Of a stretch of DNA of 64,000 nt, positions 34,291-44,089 are shown piece after piece. The translations under genes were made by a program, and so were the position numbers. The stretch is from Winogradskyella sp. PC-19 (lineage in GTDB: Bacteria > Bacteroidota > Bacteroidia > Flavobacteriales > Flavobacteriaceae): positions 2,769,145-2,833,144 of the forward strand of contig NZ_CP019332.1 of NCBI RefSeq assembly GCF_002163855.1. Reading direction: 5' to 3'. The notes under the pieces were generated by a model. That model did no database searches. It was not told where the DNA came from and was given only the letters and a program-made list of their open reading frames with translations. Numbering within the stretch: position 1 is the stretch's first letter; each line of letters starts with the position of its first letter.

Positions 34291-35265
34291 TTAATCAGTT
34301 ATGTTTTCTTTGCCTTTTCCAAGACGTTCAAGTAACAGAATAGTAAAAAATCCAATCACTATAAATAGTGTAGCCATTAGTAACTGACTATCACCTTCAA
34401 AATTAGTCGGAAGAATACTTTTTTCTAATAGCGGAACTTCAATTCCTTCAGAATTAACACGTGTCGATAGTATTTCTTTCCAAGGCCAAATTTTATTTAA
34501 AGAACCAATCATAAAGCCAGTAAGTATCGCTAGTGTGAGATTCTTTTTGTGTTTGAACATCCAATTTAGAATTTTGCTAAAGACCTTAATTCCAACAATT
34601 GCTCCCAAGGCTAATAATAAGAAGTTGATAAATGCTTCTTTAAACAATTCCATATTGCCTGTAAATAGGCCATCTCTTAGATTGTTTATGGTGTCTATTG
34701 CAGTTTGGTAAGCACCTAGTATTAATAGAATAAAGGCTCCAGAAACACCAGGTAAAATCATCGCAATTATAGCTAAGAACCCACAGAATAATAAATAATA
34801 CGGACTATCAGGCGACGCAAAAGGTTCTGCCAAAGTGATATAATAGGATAGGATAGAGGTTAATATTATGGCAATAAAAATTAATGACGACCAACCTTTT
34901 ATTTGTTTAGCGATATATATAATACTCGCTAATACTAATCCAAAAAAGAAAGACCAAAGTAAAACTGGCTCGTTATGAAGTAACCATTTTATGAGTTTTG
35001 CTAGAGATAAAATACTAATAGCAATTCCAGAAAATAAGGCTAAAAGAAAAGTACCATTGATTGAGTGCCAAGCTGTTTTAAAACCATCACTTTTCCAGAC
35101 TTTAAAAAAACCAAGATTTACTTTATCAATACTTTCAATAAGTTCTTCGTAAATACCAGAAATAAAGGCAATTGTTCCACCAGAAACTCCAGGTACAACA
35201 TCAGCAGCGCCCATGGCGATACCTTTTAAAATAACAGTGAGATAGCTAAAAAAGCTGCGTTGCAT
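34291..35265 (-). CDS. DUF368 family protein, putative undecaprenyl-phosphate translocase (first of a pair)
   Basis: 324 residues with about eight to nine membrane spans. Signatures: MGAADVVPGVSGGTIAFISGIYEELI (~18-43) and AMILPGVSGAFILLILGAY (~168-186), which correspond to the two pseudo-symmetric halves of the PopT family. Its stop codon is immediately followed by the start of the paralogue, and the order continues into aroE, so this looks like one transcript. Two copies in tandem could give a heteromeric or functionally split transporter (inference). Confidence 0.86.
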   Translation of the reverse strand: MQRSFFSYLTVILKGIAMGAADVVPGVSGGTIAFISGIYEELIESIDKVNLGFFKVWKSDGFKTAWHSINGTFLLALFSGIAISILSLAKLIKWLLHNEPVLLWSFFFGLVLASIIYIAKQIKGWSSLIFIAIILTSILSYYITLAEPFASPDSPYYLLFCGFLAIIAMILPGVSGAFILLILGAYQTAIDTINNLRDGLFTGNMELFKEAFINFLLLALGAIVGIKVFSKILNWMFKHKKNLTLAILTGFMIGSLNKIWPWKEILSTRVNSEGIEVPLLEKSILPTNFEGDSQLLMATLFIVIGFFTILLLERLGKGKENITD

Positions 35266-35301
35266 AATTTATTTTAATGTGAAACGCTAAGGTATGGATT
35301 T

Positions 35302-36714
35302 TTAGTCCAAAGATTTTTTTGAAGACAAAATAATCTCTTTAATTATTGGTCTATTTTGAAGATTAGGAAATAACTCTTCAATAATAAAATCATAATCTTT
35401 ATTAAGGCGAAGTGCATTTTTTAGATGATAACGACCTTTGTCTTGTTCCAAAAGTTTAAAATACAAACCACCTAAGCGATATTCGATTTCTTCAGATTCT
35501 GGATAAAACTCAATAGCTTGAAGTAGATTATAAACCGAAGCTTCGTATTCTCCAAGTTTAATCAATATATCTGTACGATTAATCCAAGTGTCTAATTCGT
35601 AATTACCTAATTCTAAAGTACGTTTAAAGCCTTGTTCTGCTTCCTCCAAATAGTTCAATCTTAGATTGATTTTGGCATAAAGCTTCCAGTATAGGACATT
35701 ATCACTGTCAATATTCACAGCTTTTTTAATATAGTGTAACGCCTTTTGATAGTTTTTATGTTTGTTATAAAACTTGGTAATAGCTATCCAACCTTTATCT
35801 AAAAGTGGGTCTTCTTCAACTGTGCGATTAAAAAACTGTACAGCCAAATCATTTTCTCCTAACTTTTCGTAGCAATATCCTATTCTTAACAGTGCAAATG
35901 ATGTTGGGTCTTCTAAAGCAAGTGTAATTTTATAATTCTCAATCGCTTCATTATATTTTTCTTGCTTTTCTAATACTTTTCCTTTTTCGAGATAAGCACC
36001 AACAAAAGTATCGTCAGAAATTATTGCAAAATCAAACGCAGTATTAGCACGCTTGTAGTCTTTTACAGAAAAATACTGTCTTCCTAATTGATGCCAAGCC
36101 ACTTCGCAATATGGATTTGTATCTAAATATGTATTTAAAAATTCTATTGCTTCTTGATTTTTATCTAAAAAGTCAAAACAATACACCACATTATGTAATG
36201 CTGAATAGTCCGTTTTATCAATTTCTAAGCATTTTTGAAAATAGAGTAGGGCGTTTTCAAATTGATCTAAAAACAAATATTCCATGCCAATCAAGCCAAA
36301 TAAATCACTTTCTCCTTCACTCGAGCTCGATAAATCTAATGCTATTAACAGTGCGCTTATAGCTTCTTCATGTAAATCTTGCTTAGATAAAACATTTGCT
36401 TTTTGGATGTAGATTTCTTCATTATTAGGTTCTAAATAATGAAGTTCTTCAAGTATATCATTAGCTACATCAAATTTATTTTCGATGACTAATATTTCAA
36501 TTTTAAATAAACGAAGGTTGATTGAAGTTGGATGCTGTTGTAATCCAAGTTTTATAGCTTTTTTTGCTAAAGAGATTTTGCCATTTTCGAGATAATGATG
36601 AATAATATTTTCAAATTCATTGGAGTCAAAAAACAAAACATCATTTGTTTTTAGCATCGACTCAAACTTTGTGAGGGACATATTATTAGAATCTTCATTT
36701 TGACTATACTCCAT
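35302..36714 (-). CDS. Tetratricopeptide repeat protein
   Basis: 470 residues, almost entirely TPR helix pairs from about residue 30 to 450. Recognisable repeats include AIENYKITLALEDPTSFALLRIGYCYEKLG, ALHYIKKAVNIDSDNVLYWKLYAKINLRLN and AEQGFKRTLELGNYELDTWINRTDILIKLG-type units (each about 34 residues). No signal peptide or membrane span, so it is a cytoplasmic scaffold. Partner unknown. It is on the same strand 36 bp upstream of the DUF368 pair. The 157-bp gap ahead of it (36715-36871) holds no gene or clear promoter box. Confidence 0.85.
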   Translation of the reverse strand: MEYSQNEDSNNMSLTKFESMLKTNDVLFFDSNEFENIIHHYLENGKISLAKKAIKLGLQQHPTSINLRLFKIEILVIENKFDVANDILEELHYLEPNNEEIYIQKANVLSKQDLHEEAISALLIALDLSSSSEGESDLFGLIGMEYLFLDQFENALLYFQKCLEIDKTDYSALHNVVYCFDFLDKNQEAIEFLNTYLDTNPYCEVAWHQLGRQYFSVKDYKRANTAFDFAIISDDTFVGAYLEKGKVLEKQEKYNEAIENYKITLALEDPTSFALLRIGYCYEKLGENDLAVQFFNRTVEEDPLLDKGWIAITKFYNKHKNYQKALHYIKKAVNIDSDNVLYWKLYAKINLRLNYLEEAEQGFKRTLELGNYELDTWINRTDILIKLGEYEASVYNLLQAIEFYPESEEIEYRLGGLYFKLLEQDKGRYHLKNALRLNKDYDFIIEELFPNLQNRPIIKEIILSSKKSLD

Positions 36715-36871
36715 AGGCAGATATATTGTTCAATAAAATAAATTTAGTGTTATAGATTGAAGTTTTAATTTTTACTTGTTAATGTTTTTAACAAAATAGT
36801 TAACATCTAAAATCTTTCAACGATAAAGTAATAGTCGTTTCGTAGTGTCTTTGCTTTCAATAGTTAAAGAC

Positions 36872-38047
36872 TTAAAGCGTGTTGAGAATATCTTTAATAA
36901 TCTTACAGCCTTTAATGATTTCTTCATCAGAAATAGTTAAAGGTGGCGTAATACGGATTGCTTTTGGTTCAAATAATAACCAGAATAATATTAAACCTTG
37001 GTCTTTTGCCTTAAGAATAACTTCGTTGGTTGTCTCTGCCGAAGTTGTAATTGCGGCTAACATTAAGCCACGACCTCTTATTTCCTTTACTTTTGGATGT
37101 TGAAGGTGTTGTCTAATTAGTTTTTCCTTATCTAATGATTTTTTTATTAAATCGGATGATGTAATTTCTATTAAAGTTGCTAAAGCCGAAGCTGCAATTA
37201 CGGGATGTCCGCCAAACGTAGTTATATGACCTAATTTAGGATTGTCAGATAATGTTTCCATCATCTTACCAGAAGCTGTAAATGCACCTATCGGTAATCC
37301 ACCGCCAAGACCTTTGCCAGTCACAAGAATATCTGGAACACAATCGTAATTTTCAAACCCAAAGAGTTTGCCTGTTCGACCAAAACCAGGTTGTATTTCG
37401 TCTAAGATTAATAACGCACCGACTTCTTCACAACGTGCTTTTACTTTTTTTAGATAGTCATTTATTGGCTCTATAAAGCCTGCGCCACCTTGTATGGTTT
37501 CTAAAATAACAGCTGCTGTCTTTTTAGTAATATCATTTAAGCAAAATTCGCAATTAAATGTAATATGCTTAATGTCTGGTATCAGTGGTAAGAATGGTCG
37601 TTTACGTTCTTGATAATCCATAAGACTTAGCGCACCCATTGTATTTCCGTGATAAGCATTTTTTGCTGCTATAATTTCAGTTCGACCTGTAAATCTTCTA
37701 GCTAGTTTAATGCTACCTTCAATAGCTTCTGTACCAGAATTGACTAGATAAGTTGTATTTAAAGATTTTGGTAAGTTATCTGCTAAAAGTTTAGATAACT
37801 CTACAGCAGGCTGCTGAACATATTCGCCATAAACCATGACATGTAAATATTTGTCAAGCTGTTTCTTTATAGCAGAAATAACTTTTGGGTGTCGATGACC
37901 TAAAGGCGTAGCAGAAACACCAGCTACAAAATCGAGATGTGCTTTTCCCGAAGTGTCATAAATATAACTTCCTTCGGCATGACTTATCTCTAACGCTAAT
38001 GGATGCGGTGTTGTTTGTGCTTGGTATTTAAAGAAATCGTCTTGCAT
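36872..38047 (-). CDS. Class III pyridoxal-phosphate aminotransferase (acetylornithine/aspartate aminotransferase-type)
   Basis: 391 residues. PLP fold type I class III: cofactor-binding NSGTEAIEGSIKLAR (~103-117), YHGNTMGALS (~132-141), LILDEIQPGFGRTGKLFGFE (~215-234) and the Schiff-base Lys in LVTGKGLGGGLPIGA (~244-258). It is as long as acetylornithine or 4-aminobutyrate aminotransferases but no arg genes are beside it, so substrate assignment stays open. It starts one base after the stop of the OstA-like gene upstream, so it is in that transcript. Confidence 0.88.
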   Translation of the reverse strand: MQDDFFKYQAQTTPHPLALEISHAEGSYIYDTSGKAHLDFVAGVSATPLGHRHPKVISAIKKQLDKYLHVMVYGEYVQQPAVELSKLLADNLPKSLNTTYLVNSGTEAIEGSIKLARRFTGRTEIIAAKNAYHGNTMGALSLMDYQERKRPFLPLIPDIKHITFNCEFCLNDITKKTAAVILETIQGGAGFIEPINDYLKKVKARCEEVGALLILDEIQPGFGRTGKLFGFENYDCVPDILVTGKGLGGGLPIGAFTASGKMMETLSDNPKLGHITTFGGHPVIAASALATLIEITSSDLIKKSLDKEKLIRQHLQHPKVKEIRGRGLMLAAITTSAETTNEVILKAKDQGLILFWLLFEPKAIRITPPLTISDEEIIKGCKIIKDILNTL

Positions 38048-38048
38048 A

Positions 38049-39821
38049 TTAGTTGCCAGATTTTTTCTCTTTTTCAGACTTAGTCTTTTTTGATTCTTTT
38101 ACTGCTTTTGGAAGATTTCTAGCTGCTTTATTTGTTATTGTTTTATCTGTGGGTTTTGCAGCTTCGATACGTTGTCGTACATCTTCATCAAAAAAATCTT
38201 CTGGCGGAATATAATCATCAAGTCCTTTAATTACTGGTAAATTTAATGACGGGTCATCTTTAAATAAATCTTCGACACTAGTTGGTCGTTCTTTACCTCG
38301 CCAATCAAAACCACGTAACTTGTTAGCATTATTTGGGAATAAAGATTCGGGACTTAAATCTCCATCAACTTTATTAATTAATCGTATTTCTTCAATATCA
38401 TTATCTGATATTTTGATATTAATACTTCCAGACTTAGATTTATTAATACCGATGAGTTCTCCTAGACCATTACGAGAATAATAGATGACTTCGGCATTCT
38501 TTATAATATCAACATTATAAAGCTCATTATCTTTAAATAACCCAATTAGCTGTTTGCCTTTGGTCTGATTATAGCCATCATCGCTAATAGTGTCTTTACT
38601 AACTAAAAAGGCATTATTAAAGACTTTTAGCGAGTCTAGTTGTTCTGTTTTTACATTTGAGATTAAGTGAATTGTATCACCGGACATTTGATTTCCTAAA
38701 TTCCAGAGCACGGGTTTTCGCTTTGATGCAAAAGGGTCTTTAGAACTAAAGCGCGCTAAATTTATAAGTTCAGTTAAACCTGTTTTGTGGTCTGCATGAA
38801 TAGAATCTGCTTTACCAGCTAAATCACTTTTATAAATCTTTGCATTGTAGTATGCTCTTGTAATTCTATGGTTTTCTGGCCCAGTGAGCATTAAGGTGTC
38901 ACTGTGCATAAATATTGAGTCTTTTTCTTGAACTGTTATTGCTAAAGCGCGTCCAGTTATAAAAACAGAATCTTTTGCTTTCCAAACTTCGGCATAATCA
39001 CCTTTTACAATACTGTTGTTTATGGTGTCGGTAACTTTTATATTGTTTGTAGCTGAAGCAAAGTTTAGAGTTCTGTCAAAATAGATACTATCGCCAATGA
39101 CTTCCCTATCATCATAATTGATTTTTGCATTTCGTTGAAAGTGCCCAAAATTCTCTTGAGTGTCGTAAAAACCACGTTCACAATAGATATCGTTACCTTC
39201 TCCAGTAATAGTTGATGGTCCAAAAATATAGGCGTGACCAGAATCATTAAAAAAATCGAGACGTTTGGTTTTTAAAGTATATTCAGGATTAACTAATACC
39301 ACACTATCGACAAACTGATACTTTTTTGTAGGCATGTAATATCGTCCAATTCGGCTAGTTATTGTTCCTGAAGAATCTCTCTCAACTTTTCCTGAGACAT
39401 CGTAATAGGCCTGTTGTTTTATTCGGTCAAAATGAAGTTTCTCGGTAGTTAAGGTTGAAGATGGTTCAGTTAAAACCACATTGCCTCGTGCAAATGCTAA
39501 CTCTGTTTTACCACTATACTCAAGGTATTTGGCCGTCATAGTGATTGTATCACCTTGCACCATACGGACATTGCTAAAAGCTTCAACAAAATTTTCTTTT
39601 TTATAAAGCACAGCTTTGTCACAGTACAGATTTACGCCGTTATGTACAAAGTGAACTTGTTGTTGGTTATCTCTAAGAAAAGTAGTCGTACCAGACTCAC
39701 TTCCTTTTTCAGTAAAGCCTTTACCTGCAAAAACAACTTGAAGTTTATCTTTTTTTTGAGAAAAACTTAATGTAGCAAATGCACAACAAAAAAGTAATAG
39801 TATGTATTTAAGTGTTTTCAA
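38049..39821 (-). CDS. OstA/LptA-like protein
   Basis: 590 residues with signal peptide KTLKYILLLFCCAFATLSFSQ. The first ~230 residues repeat LptA/OstA-type beta strands (LYCDKAVLYKKENFVEAFSNVRMVQGDTITMTAKY; LTEPSSTLTTEKLHFDRIKQQAYYD; IYCERGFYDTQENFGHFQ), which in other bacteria build the periplasmic LPS bridge. The strand pattern continues to ~430, then a lysine-rich tail follows. No ATG is in frame at the start; translation seems to begin at TTG 39821. Probable role in LPS transport, by homology. It lies between purA and the aminotransferase gene. Confidence 0.82.
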   Translation of the reverse strand: MKTLKYILLLFCCAFATLSFSQKKDKLQVVFAGKGFTEKGSESGTTTFLRDNQQQVHFVHNGVNLYCDKAVLYKKENFVEAFSNVRMVQGDTITMTAKYLEYSGKTELAFARGNVVLTEPSSTLTTEKLHFDRIKQQAYYDVSGKVERDSSGTITSRIGRYYMPTKKYQFVDSVVLVNPEYTLKTKRLDFFNDSGHAYIFGPSTITGEGNDIYCERGFYDTQENFGHFQRNAKINYDDREVIGDSIYFDRTLNFASATNNIKVTDTINNSIVKGDYAEVWKAKDSVFITGRALAITVQEKDSIFMHSDTLMLTGPENHRITRAYYNAKIYKSDLAGKADSIHADHKTGLTELINLARFSSKDPFASKRKPVLWNLGNQMSGDTIHLISNVKTEQLDSLKVFNNAFLVSKDTISDDGYNQTKGKQLIGLFKDNELYNVDIIKNAEVIYYSRNGLGELIGINKSKSGSINIKISDNDIEEIRLINKVDGDLSPESLFPNNANKLRGFDWRGKERPTSVEDLFKDDPSLNLPVIKGLDDYIPPEDFFDEDVRQRIEAAKPTDKTITNKAARNLPKAVKESKKTKSEKEKKSGN

Positions 39822-39850
39822 AAACTTTGGTTTTATAGACTACTAACCAG

Positions 39851-39909
39851 TTTACTTTTGCTTTAGTATCAGTTAACAGTTTTTTTAACAACAATAAAGC
39901 CAAAGTAAA
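39851..39909. repeat. Long imperfect inverted repeat between purA and the OstA-like gene
   Basis: TTTACTTTTGCTTTA (39851-39865) is complementary to TAAAGCCAAAGTAAA (39895-39909) in 14 of 15 positions, around a 29-base loop that itself contains a smaller GTTAAC...GTTAAC-type palindrome. The stem ends four bases from the purA stop codon. It could act as terminator or attenuator on the purA transcript ahead of the OstA-like gene. Confidence 0.5.
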
Positions 39910-39913
39910 AGTT

Positions 39914-41188
39914 TTACTTTCTCTGAATCGTTTGCTTTCTATCTGGACCAACCGAAACAACTGTAATTGGTATGTTTAATTCTTTTTCTAAAAACTCTAC
40001 ATAGCCGTTTAGCGCATCTGGTAATTGTGAAGCTTCCGTCATACCTGTTAAATCTGCATCCCAACCTTTTACTTCGGTATAGATAGGAGTGACGTTTTCT
40101 TCTTCTATATTATATGGTAAATGTGTAATTTCTTCACCTTTGTATTTGTAAGCTCTACAAACTTTTAAGGTTTTAAAACCAGAAAGCACATCACCTTTCA
40201 TCATAATCAGTTCTGTAACACCATTTACTTGGCAAGCATAGCGTAAAGCAACCAAATCTAACCAGCCGCAACGTCGTGGACGACCTGTAGTTGCGCCAAA
40301 TTCGTGGCCTACACGTGCCATAGTTTCACCATCTTTATCAAACAATTCTGTTGGGAAAGGTCCAGAGCCAACACGTGTTGTGTAGGCCTTAAATATACCG
40401 TAAACCTTACCAATTTGATTAGGTGCAACACCCAAGCCTGTACATGCACCAGCTGCAGTTGTATTAGAAGATGTTACAAAAGGATATGTTCCAAAATCAA
40501 TATCTAAAAGTGAGCCTTGAGCGCCTTCTGCCAAAATAGATTTTCCTGAGATTTGCGCTTGGTGTACGTATTCTTCAGAATCTATAAATTTTAAAGATTT
40601 TAAAGTTTCAATAGCACTGAAAAATTCAGCTTCAAGCTCATCTAAATCGTATTGAATATCTACGTTATAGAAATCAATCATCGCTTCGTGCTTGGTTGCT
40701 AAAGCACGATATCTATCTTTCCAATTGGCTAATTCTATATCTCCAACACGGATACCATTTCTTCCAGTTTTATCCATATATGTTGGTCCAATGCCCTTTA
40801 AGGTCGAACCGATTTTTGCTTTTCCTTTAGCAGTTTCACTTGCCGCATCTAATAAACGATGTGTTGGTAAAATAATATGTGCTTTACGAGAAATGATAAG
40901 TGACTTTTTATAATCTACATCTTGCTCGTCTAATTTGTCTAATTCTTTTTTAAAGATAACAGGGTCGATTACAACACCGTTTCCGACTAGATTTACTGTG
41001 TCATTATGGAAAATTCCAGAAGGAATGGTATGTAACACGTGCTTTCGTCCATTAAAAACTAAAGTATGTCCTGCATTTGGACCACCTTGAAATCGTGCAA
41101 TAATATCATATTTAGAGGTTAAAACATCGACAATTTTTCCTTTGCCTTCGTCGCCCCATTGTAAACCTAGTAGTAAATCTACTGCCAT
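39914..41188 (-). CDS. purA: Adenylosuccinate synthetase
   Basis: 424 residues, normal family length. Joins IMP and aspartate using GTP, the first committed step to AMP. The GTP-binding loop is GLQWGDEGKGKIVD (~8-21), followed by FQGGPNAGHTLV (~34-45), STLKGIGPTYMDKTGRNGIRV (~127-147), GAQGSLLDIDFGTYPFVTSS (~217-236) and the C-terminal GRPRRCGWLDL. It begins six bases after the Fur-family gene, so the two are probably co-transcribed. Confidence 0.97.
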   Translation of the reverse strand: MAVDLLLGLQWGDEGKGKIVDVLTSKYDIIARFQGGPNAGHTLVFNGRKHVLHTIPSGIFHNDTVNLVGNGVVIDPVIFKKELDKLDEQDVDYKKSLIISRKAHIILPTHRLLDAASETAKGKAKIGSTLKGIGPTYMDKTGRNGIRVGDIELANWKDRYRALATKHEAMIDFYNVDIQYDLDELEAEFFSAIETLKSLKFIDSEEYVHQAQISGKSILAEGAQGSLLDIDFGTYPFVTSSNTTAAGACTGLGVAPNQIGKVYGIFKAYTTRVGSGPFPTELFDKDGETMARVGHEFGATTGRPRRCGWLDLVALRYACQVNGVTELIMMKGDVLSGFKTLKVCRAYKYKGEEITHLPYNIEEENVTPIYTEVKGWDADLTGMTEASQLPDALNGYVEFLEKELNIPITVVSVGPDRKQTIQRK

Positions 41189-41194
41189 TGTATG

Positions 41195-41653
41195 TTAGTT
41201 TGTGTTGTTATTTTTTCGGTTGCCATAAAAGTAAAGCGAGTGGTTATTGATTTCGATATCAAAAACTTCTTCTATGGTTTTTTTTATAGATTGAATGCGT
41301 GGATCGCAGAACTCAATGACTTCGCCAGTATCTGTTAAAATAACGTGGTCATGTTGTTTATCAAAATAAGACTTCTCATAATGTGCTTGATTTTGCCCGA
41401 ATTGATGTTTGCGAACAAGTGCACAATCTAAGAGTAATTCAATAGTGTTGTAAAGTGTAGCTCGGCTAACACGATAGTTTTTATTTTTCATTTTGATGTA
41501 TAAAGATTCAATATCAAAATGTTCTTCACTATCGTATATTTCCTGAAGTATGGCGTAACGCTCAGGCGTTTTTCTGTGGCCATTTTCTTCTAAGAAACTA
41601 GTAAAAACACGTTTTACAATTTCCTGATTACTTTCTTCTTTTTTTGCATTCAT
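41195..41653 (-). CDS. Fur family transcriptional regulator
   Basis: 152 residues with the Fur layout: winged-helix domain ([54 protein letters not shown], ~22-75) and a dimerisation domain with [12 protein letters not shown] and the metal-site type HDHVIL (~97-102). The C-terminal Cys pairs that bind structural zinc in many Fur/PerR members are not evident, so the exact metal (Fe, Zn or peroxide sensing) is uncertain. It is upstream of purA in one apparent operon. Confidence 0.87.
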   Translation of the reverse strand: MNAKKEESNQEIVKRVFTSFLEENGHRKTPERYAILQEIYDSEEHFDIESLYIKMKNKNYRVSRATLYNTIELLLDCALVRKHQFGQNQAHYEKSYFDKQHDHVILTDTGEVIEFCDPRIQSIKKTIEEVFDIEINNHSLYFYGNRKNNNTN

Positions 41654-41766
41654 ATTAAGGTGTAAATTTAAACAAATTTGTCCTATTAGAATACTAAAGT
41701 TAGACTAAAACAAAAAAGAAATGAACAAGTTTTCAAGGTCGCTAAAAATGTTGTTTTATATTGGTA

Positions 41767-43977
41767 TTATACTCGAGTAACTTTATCTATTCCGTTTATT
41801 TTTTTGAGATTTTCCATGAGTTTCTTCAACATGGTTTTATTCTTTACAACTACTGTGATTTTACCTTTAAAAATCCCATCATCACTAGAAAAATTAAGAC
41901 TTTTCATATTAACATGCATGTTTGAAGAAATAACTTTGGTTACATCATTAACTAATCCTAAATCGTCTAAACCTGAAAGTATAATCTGTGAGGTATACTC
42001 TTGTTGAGAAGAATCTATCCATCTAGCCTGCATAATACGATAGGCGTAGTTAGACTGAAGACTTACAGCATTCGGACAATTTTTCTTGTGAACTTTAATA
42101 CCGTCATTTATAGTTAAAAATCCAAATACTTTATCTCCAGGGATTGGATTACAGCATTTGGCATGAGCATAGTCTAATTTCTCTTCTTCTTTACCAAAGA
42201 CTAGCATATCGAATTTAGACGTTACTTCTTCTTTGTCAATATATTTAGGAGGCTCAGGTTTTCTTGTTATTTTATTTTTAAAATAACTGACTAGAGCATT
42301 ACTTCTTGACGATGCATAGTTCTTGAGCATTGAATTGTCAATAGTGCCAAGCCCAACACGATAAAATAAATCTAGAGAAGTTTTTAGTTTAAAATGGTTA
42401 ACCATTTCATTAACCGACTTCTCGTTCAATGTTATTTTTAGCTGCTTTAATTTTCGTCTTAAAATCTCTTTTCCCTCTTCTCCAATTTCTTTTTTATCAG
42501 CGTTTAAGGCAGATTTTATTTTGCTTCGAGCTCTAGCTGTTGTAGAGTAATCTAACCAGTTACTGTTTGGTTTTGCATTTTCAGAAGTTAGAATTTCGAC
42601 ACGATCACCACTAGTTAGTTCATAACTAAGAGGTACTAATTTTCCGTTGACTTTGGCGCCACGAGTTTTCATACCAACTTCGGTATGAATACTAAACGCA
42701 AAATCTAATGGTGTTGCGCCTTTTGGTAATGACTTTAAATCACCTTTTGGCGAAAAGACAAATATTTCTTTGGAATATAAATTAAGTTTAAATTGTTCAA
42801 CAAAATCTACAGCATCTGCTTCATTGTTTTCTAATGTTTCCTGAAGACGATTTATCCATAAATCAAGGCTGTCTTCTTTCTCATTTTCATTTTTATATTT
42901 GTAATGTGCTGCGTATCCTTTTTCAGCAATTTCATTCATACGTTCACTACGAATTTGCACCTCGACCCAACGGCTTTTTGGTCCTACTACTGTAATATGT
43001 AGTGCTTCATAACCTGTTGATTTAGGAGACGAAATCCAATCACGAAGACGTATTGGGTTTGGCGTAAAGTGGTCTGTTACTATAGAGTATATTTTCCAAG
43101 CCAGAAATTTTTCATTTTTTAAATCTGAATTGTAAATAATTCTTACCGCGAACTTGTCATAAACTTCATCAAAAGAAACACCTTGTTTTACCATTTTTCG
43201 ACGAATACTAAAGATTGATTTTGGTCGCCCTTTAATTTCGTATTTAAGACCTTCTTTGTCCAATGAATCTTTGATGACTTTTGAGAAGTCTTTAATGTAA
43301 GTGTCTTGCTCTTCCTTACTGTCTTCAATCTTACTTAAGATGTCATTGTAGACTTGAGGCTGTGTGTATTTTAAGCCCAGATCTTCGAGTTCTGTTTTTA
43401 TATTATATAGCCCGATTCGATGGGCTAGAGGCGCATAAATGTATAAAGTTTCAGAAGCGATTTTTACCTGCTTATCACTACGCATAGAATCCATAGTTTG
43501 CATGTTGTGCAAGCGGTCAGCAATTTTGATAATAATCACTCGGACATCTTCATTAAGTGTCAGCAGCATTTTTCTAAAATTTTCTGCTTGAAGTGAGACA
43601 TCCATATCTTTCTTTAAAGACGAAATTTTAGTTAAACCATCAACTATACGAGCTACGGTTTCGCCAAAAAGACGCTCCATGTCTGCGATGGTGTAATTTG
43701 GGTTGTCTTCTACAACATCATGTAGTAAAGCTGCGGCAATACTAGTAGCATCTAATCCAATCTCTTGAGCGACAATTTTTGCGACTGCTATCGGATGAAA
43801 AATATAGGCTTCACCAGACTTTCGTCTTTGGTCTTTATGCGCATCAACAGCAACCTCAAAAGCTTGGCGTATTAGTTTTTTGTCCTCGCTAGTTAAGGTC
43901 TGATAGCTTACTTTTAGTAATTCTTTGTAAGCTTTTGCAATAGCAGCATTTTCTTTTTCGATAGCTTCCTCAGTCAT
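41767..43977 (-). CDS. spoT: Bifunctional (p)ppGpp synthetase/hydrolase (RelA/SpoT family)
   Basis: 736 residues, full long-RSH architecture. The HD hydrolase domain includes YIFHPIAVAKIVAQE and LLHDVVEDN (~73-82) and KIADRLHNMQTM. The synthetase domain follows with SIRRKMVKQG, YDKFAVRIIY, STGYEALHITVVGP and VEVQIRSERMNEIAEKG (~285-365), then TGS (FVFSPKGDLKSLPKGATPLDFAF, ~405-427), a zinc-finger-like HAKCCNPIPGD (~625-635) and a C-terminal ACT domain. HD residues are intact, so hydrolysis is expected as well as synthesis. It controls the stringent response. Confidence 0.93.
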   Translation of the reverse strand: MTEEAIEKENAAIAKAYKELLKVSYQTLTSEDKKLIRQAFEVAVDAHKDQRRKSGEAYIFHPIAVAKIVAQEIGLDATSIAAALLHDVVEDNPNYTIADMERLFGETVARIVDGLTKISSLKKDMDVSLQAENFRKMLLTLNEDVRVIIIKIADRLHNMQTMDSMRSDKQVKIASETLYIYAPLAHRIGLYNIKTELEDLGLKYTQPQVYNDILSKIEDSKEEQDTYIKDFSKVIKDSLDKEGLKYEIKGRPKSIFSIRRKMVKQGVSFDEVYDKFAVRIIYNSDLKNEKFLAWKIYSIVTDHFTPNPIRLRDWISSPKSTGYEALHITVVGPKSRWVEVQIRSERMNEIAEKGYAAHYKYKNENEKEDSLDLWINRLQETLENNEADAVDFVEQFKLNLYSKEIFVFSPKGDLKSLPKGATPLDFAFSIHTEVGMKTRGAKVNGKLVPLSYELTSGDRVEILTSENAKPNSNWLDYSTTARARSKIKSALNADKKEIGEEGKEILRRKLKQLKITLNEKSVNEMVNHFKLKTSLDLFYRVGLGTIDNSMLKNYASSRSNALVSYFKNKITRKPEPPKYIDKEEVTSKFDMLVFGKEEEKLDYAHAKCCNPIPGDKVFGFLTINDGIKVHKKNCPNAVSLQSNYAYRIMQARWIDSSQQEYTSQIILSGLDDLGLVNDVTKVISSNMHVNMKSLNFSSDDGIFKGKITVVVKNKTMLKKLMENLKKINGIDKVTRV

Positions 43978-44057
43978 AGAACTAATGTAAGAAGACCAAA
44001 CGGAATAAGCAATTGTTTTGTAAGTAGAATTTTAGGATATAATTACGCTAATTATAG

Positions 44058-44089
44058 CAAAAGTATTTACTGCAGAATAATCTTATCAA
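44058..44089 (-). promoter_or_regulatory. Flavobacterial promoter for the rel/spoT gene
   Basis: On the minus strand TTG (complement of 44087-44089), a 21-nt spacer and TACTTTTG (complement of 44058-44065). It overlaps the end of the CIA30 gene and gives an ~75-nt leader before ATG 43977. Confidence 0.45.

Noticed and set aside
41654-41766. Fur-box-like palindrome ahead of the Fur-family gene
   Set aside because: AAATTT-type palindromes occur, but in such A+T-rich DNA they are expected by chance and do not match a full 19-bp Fur box.
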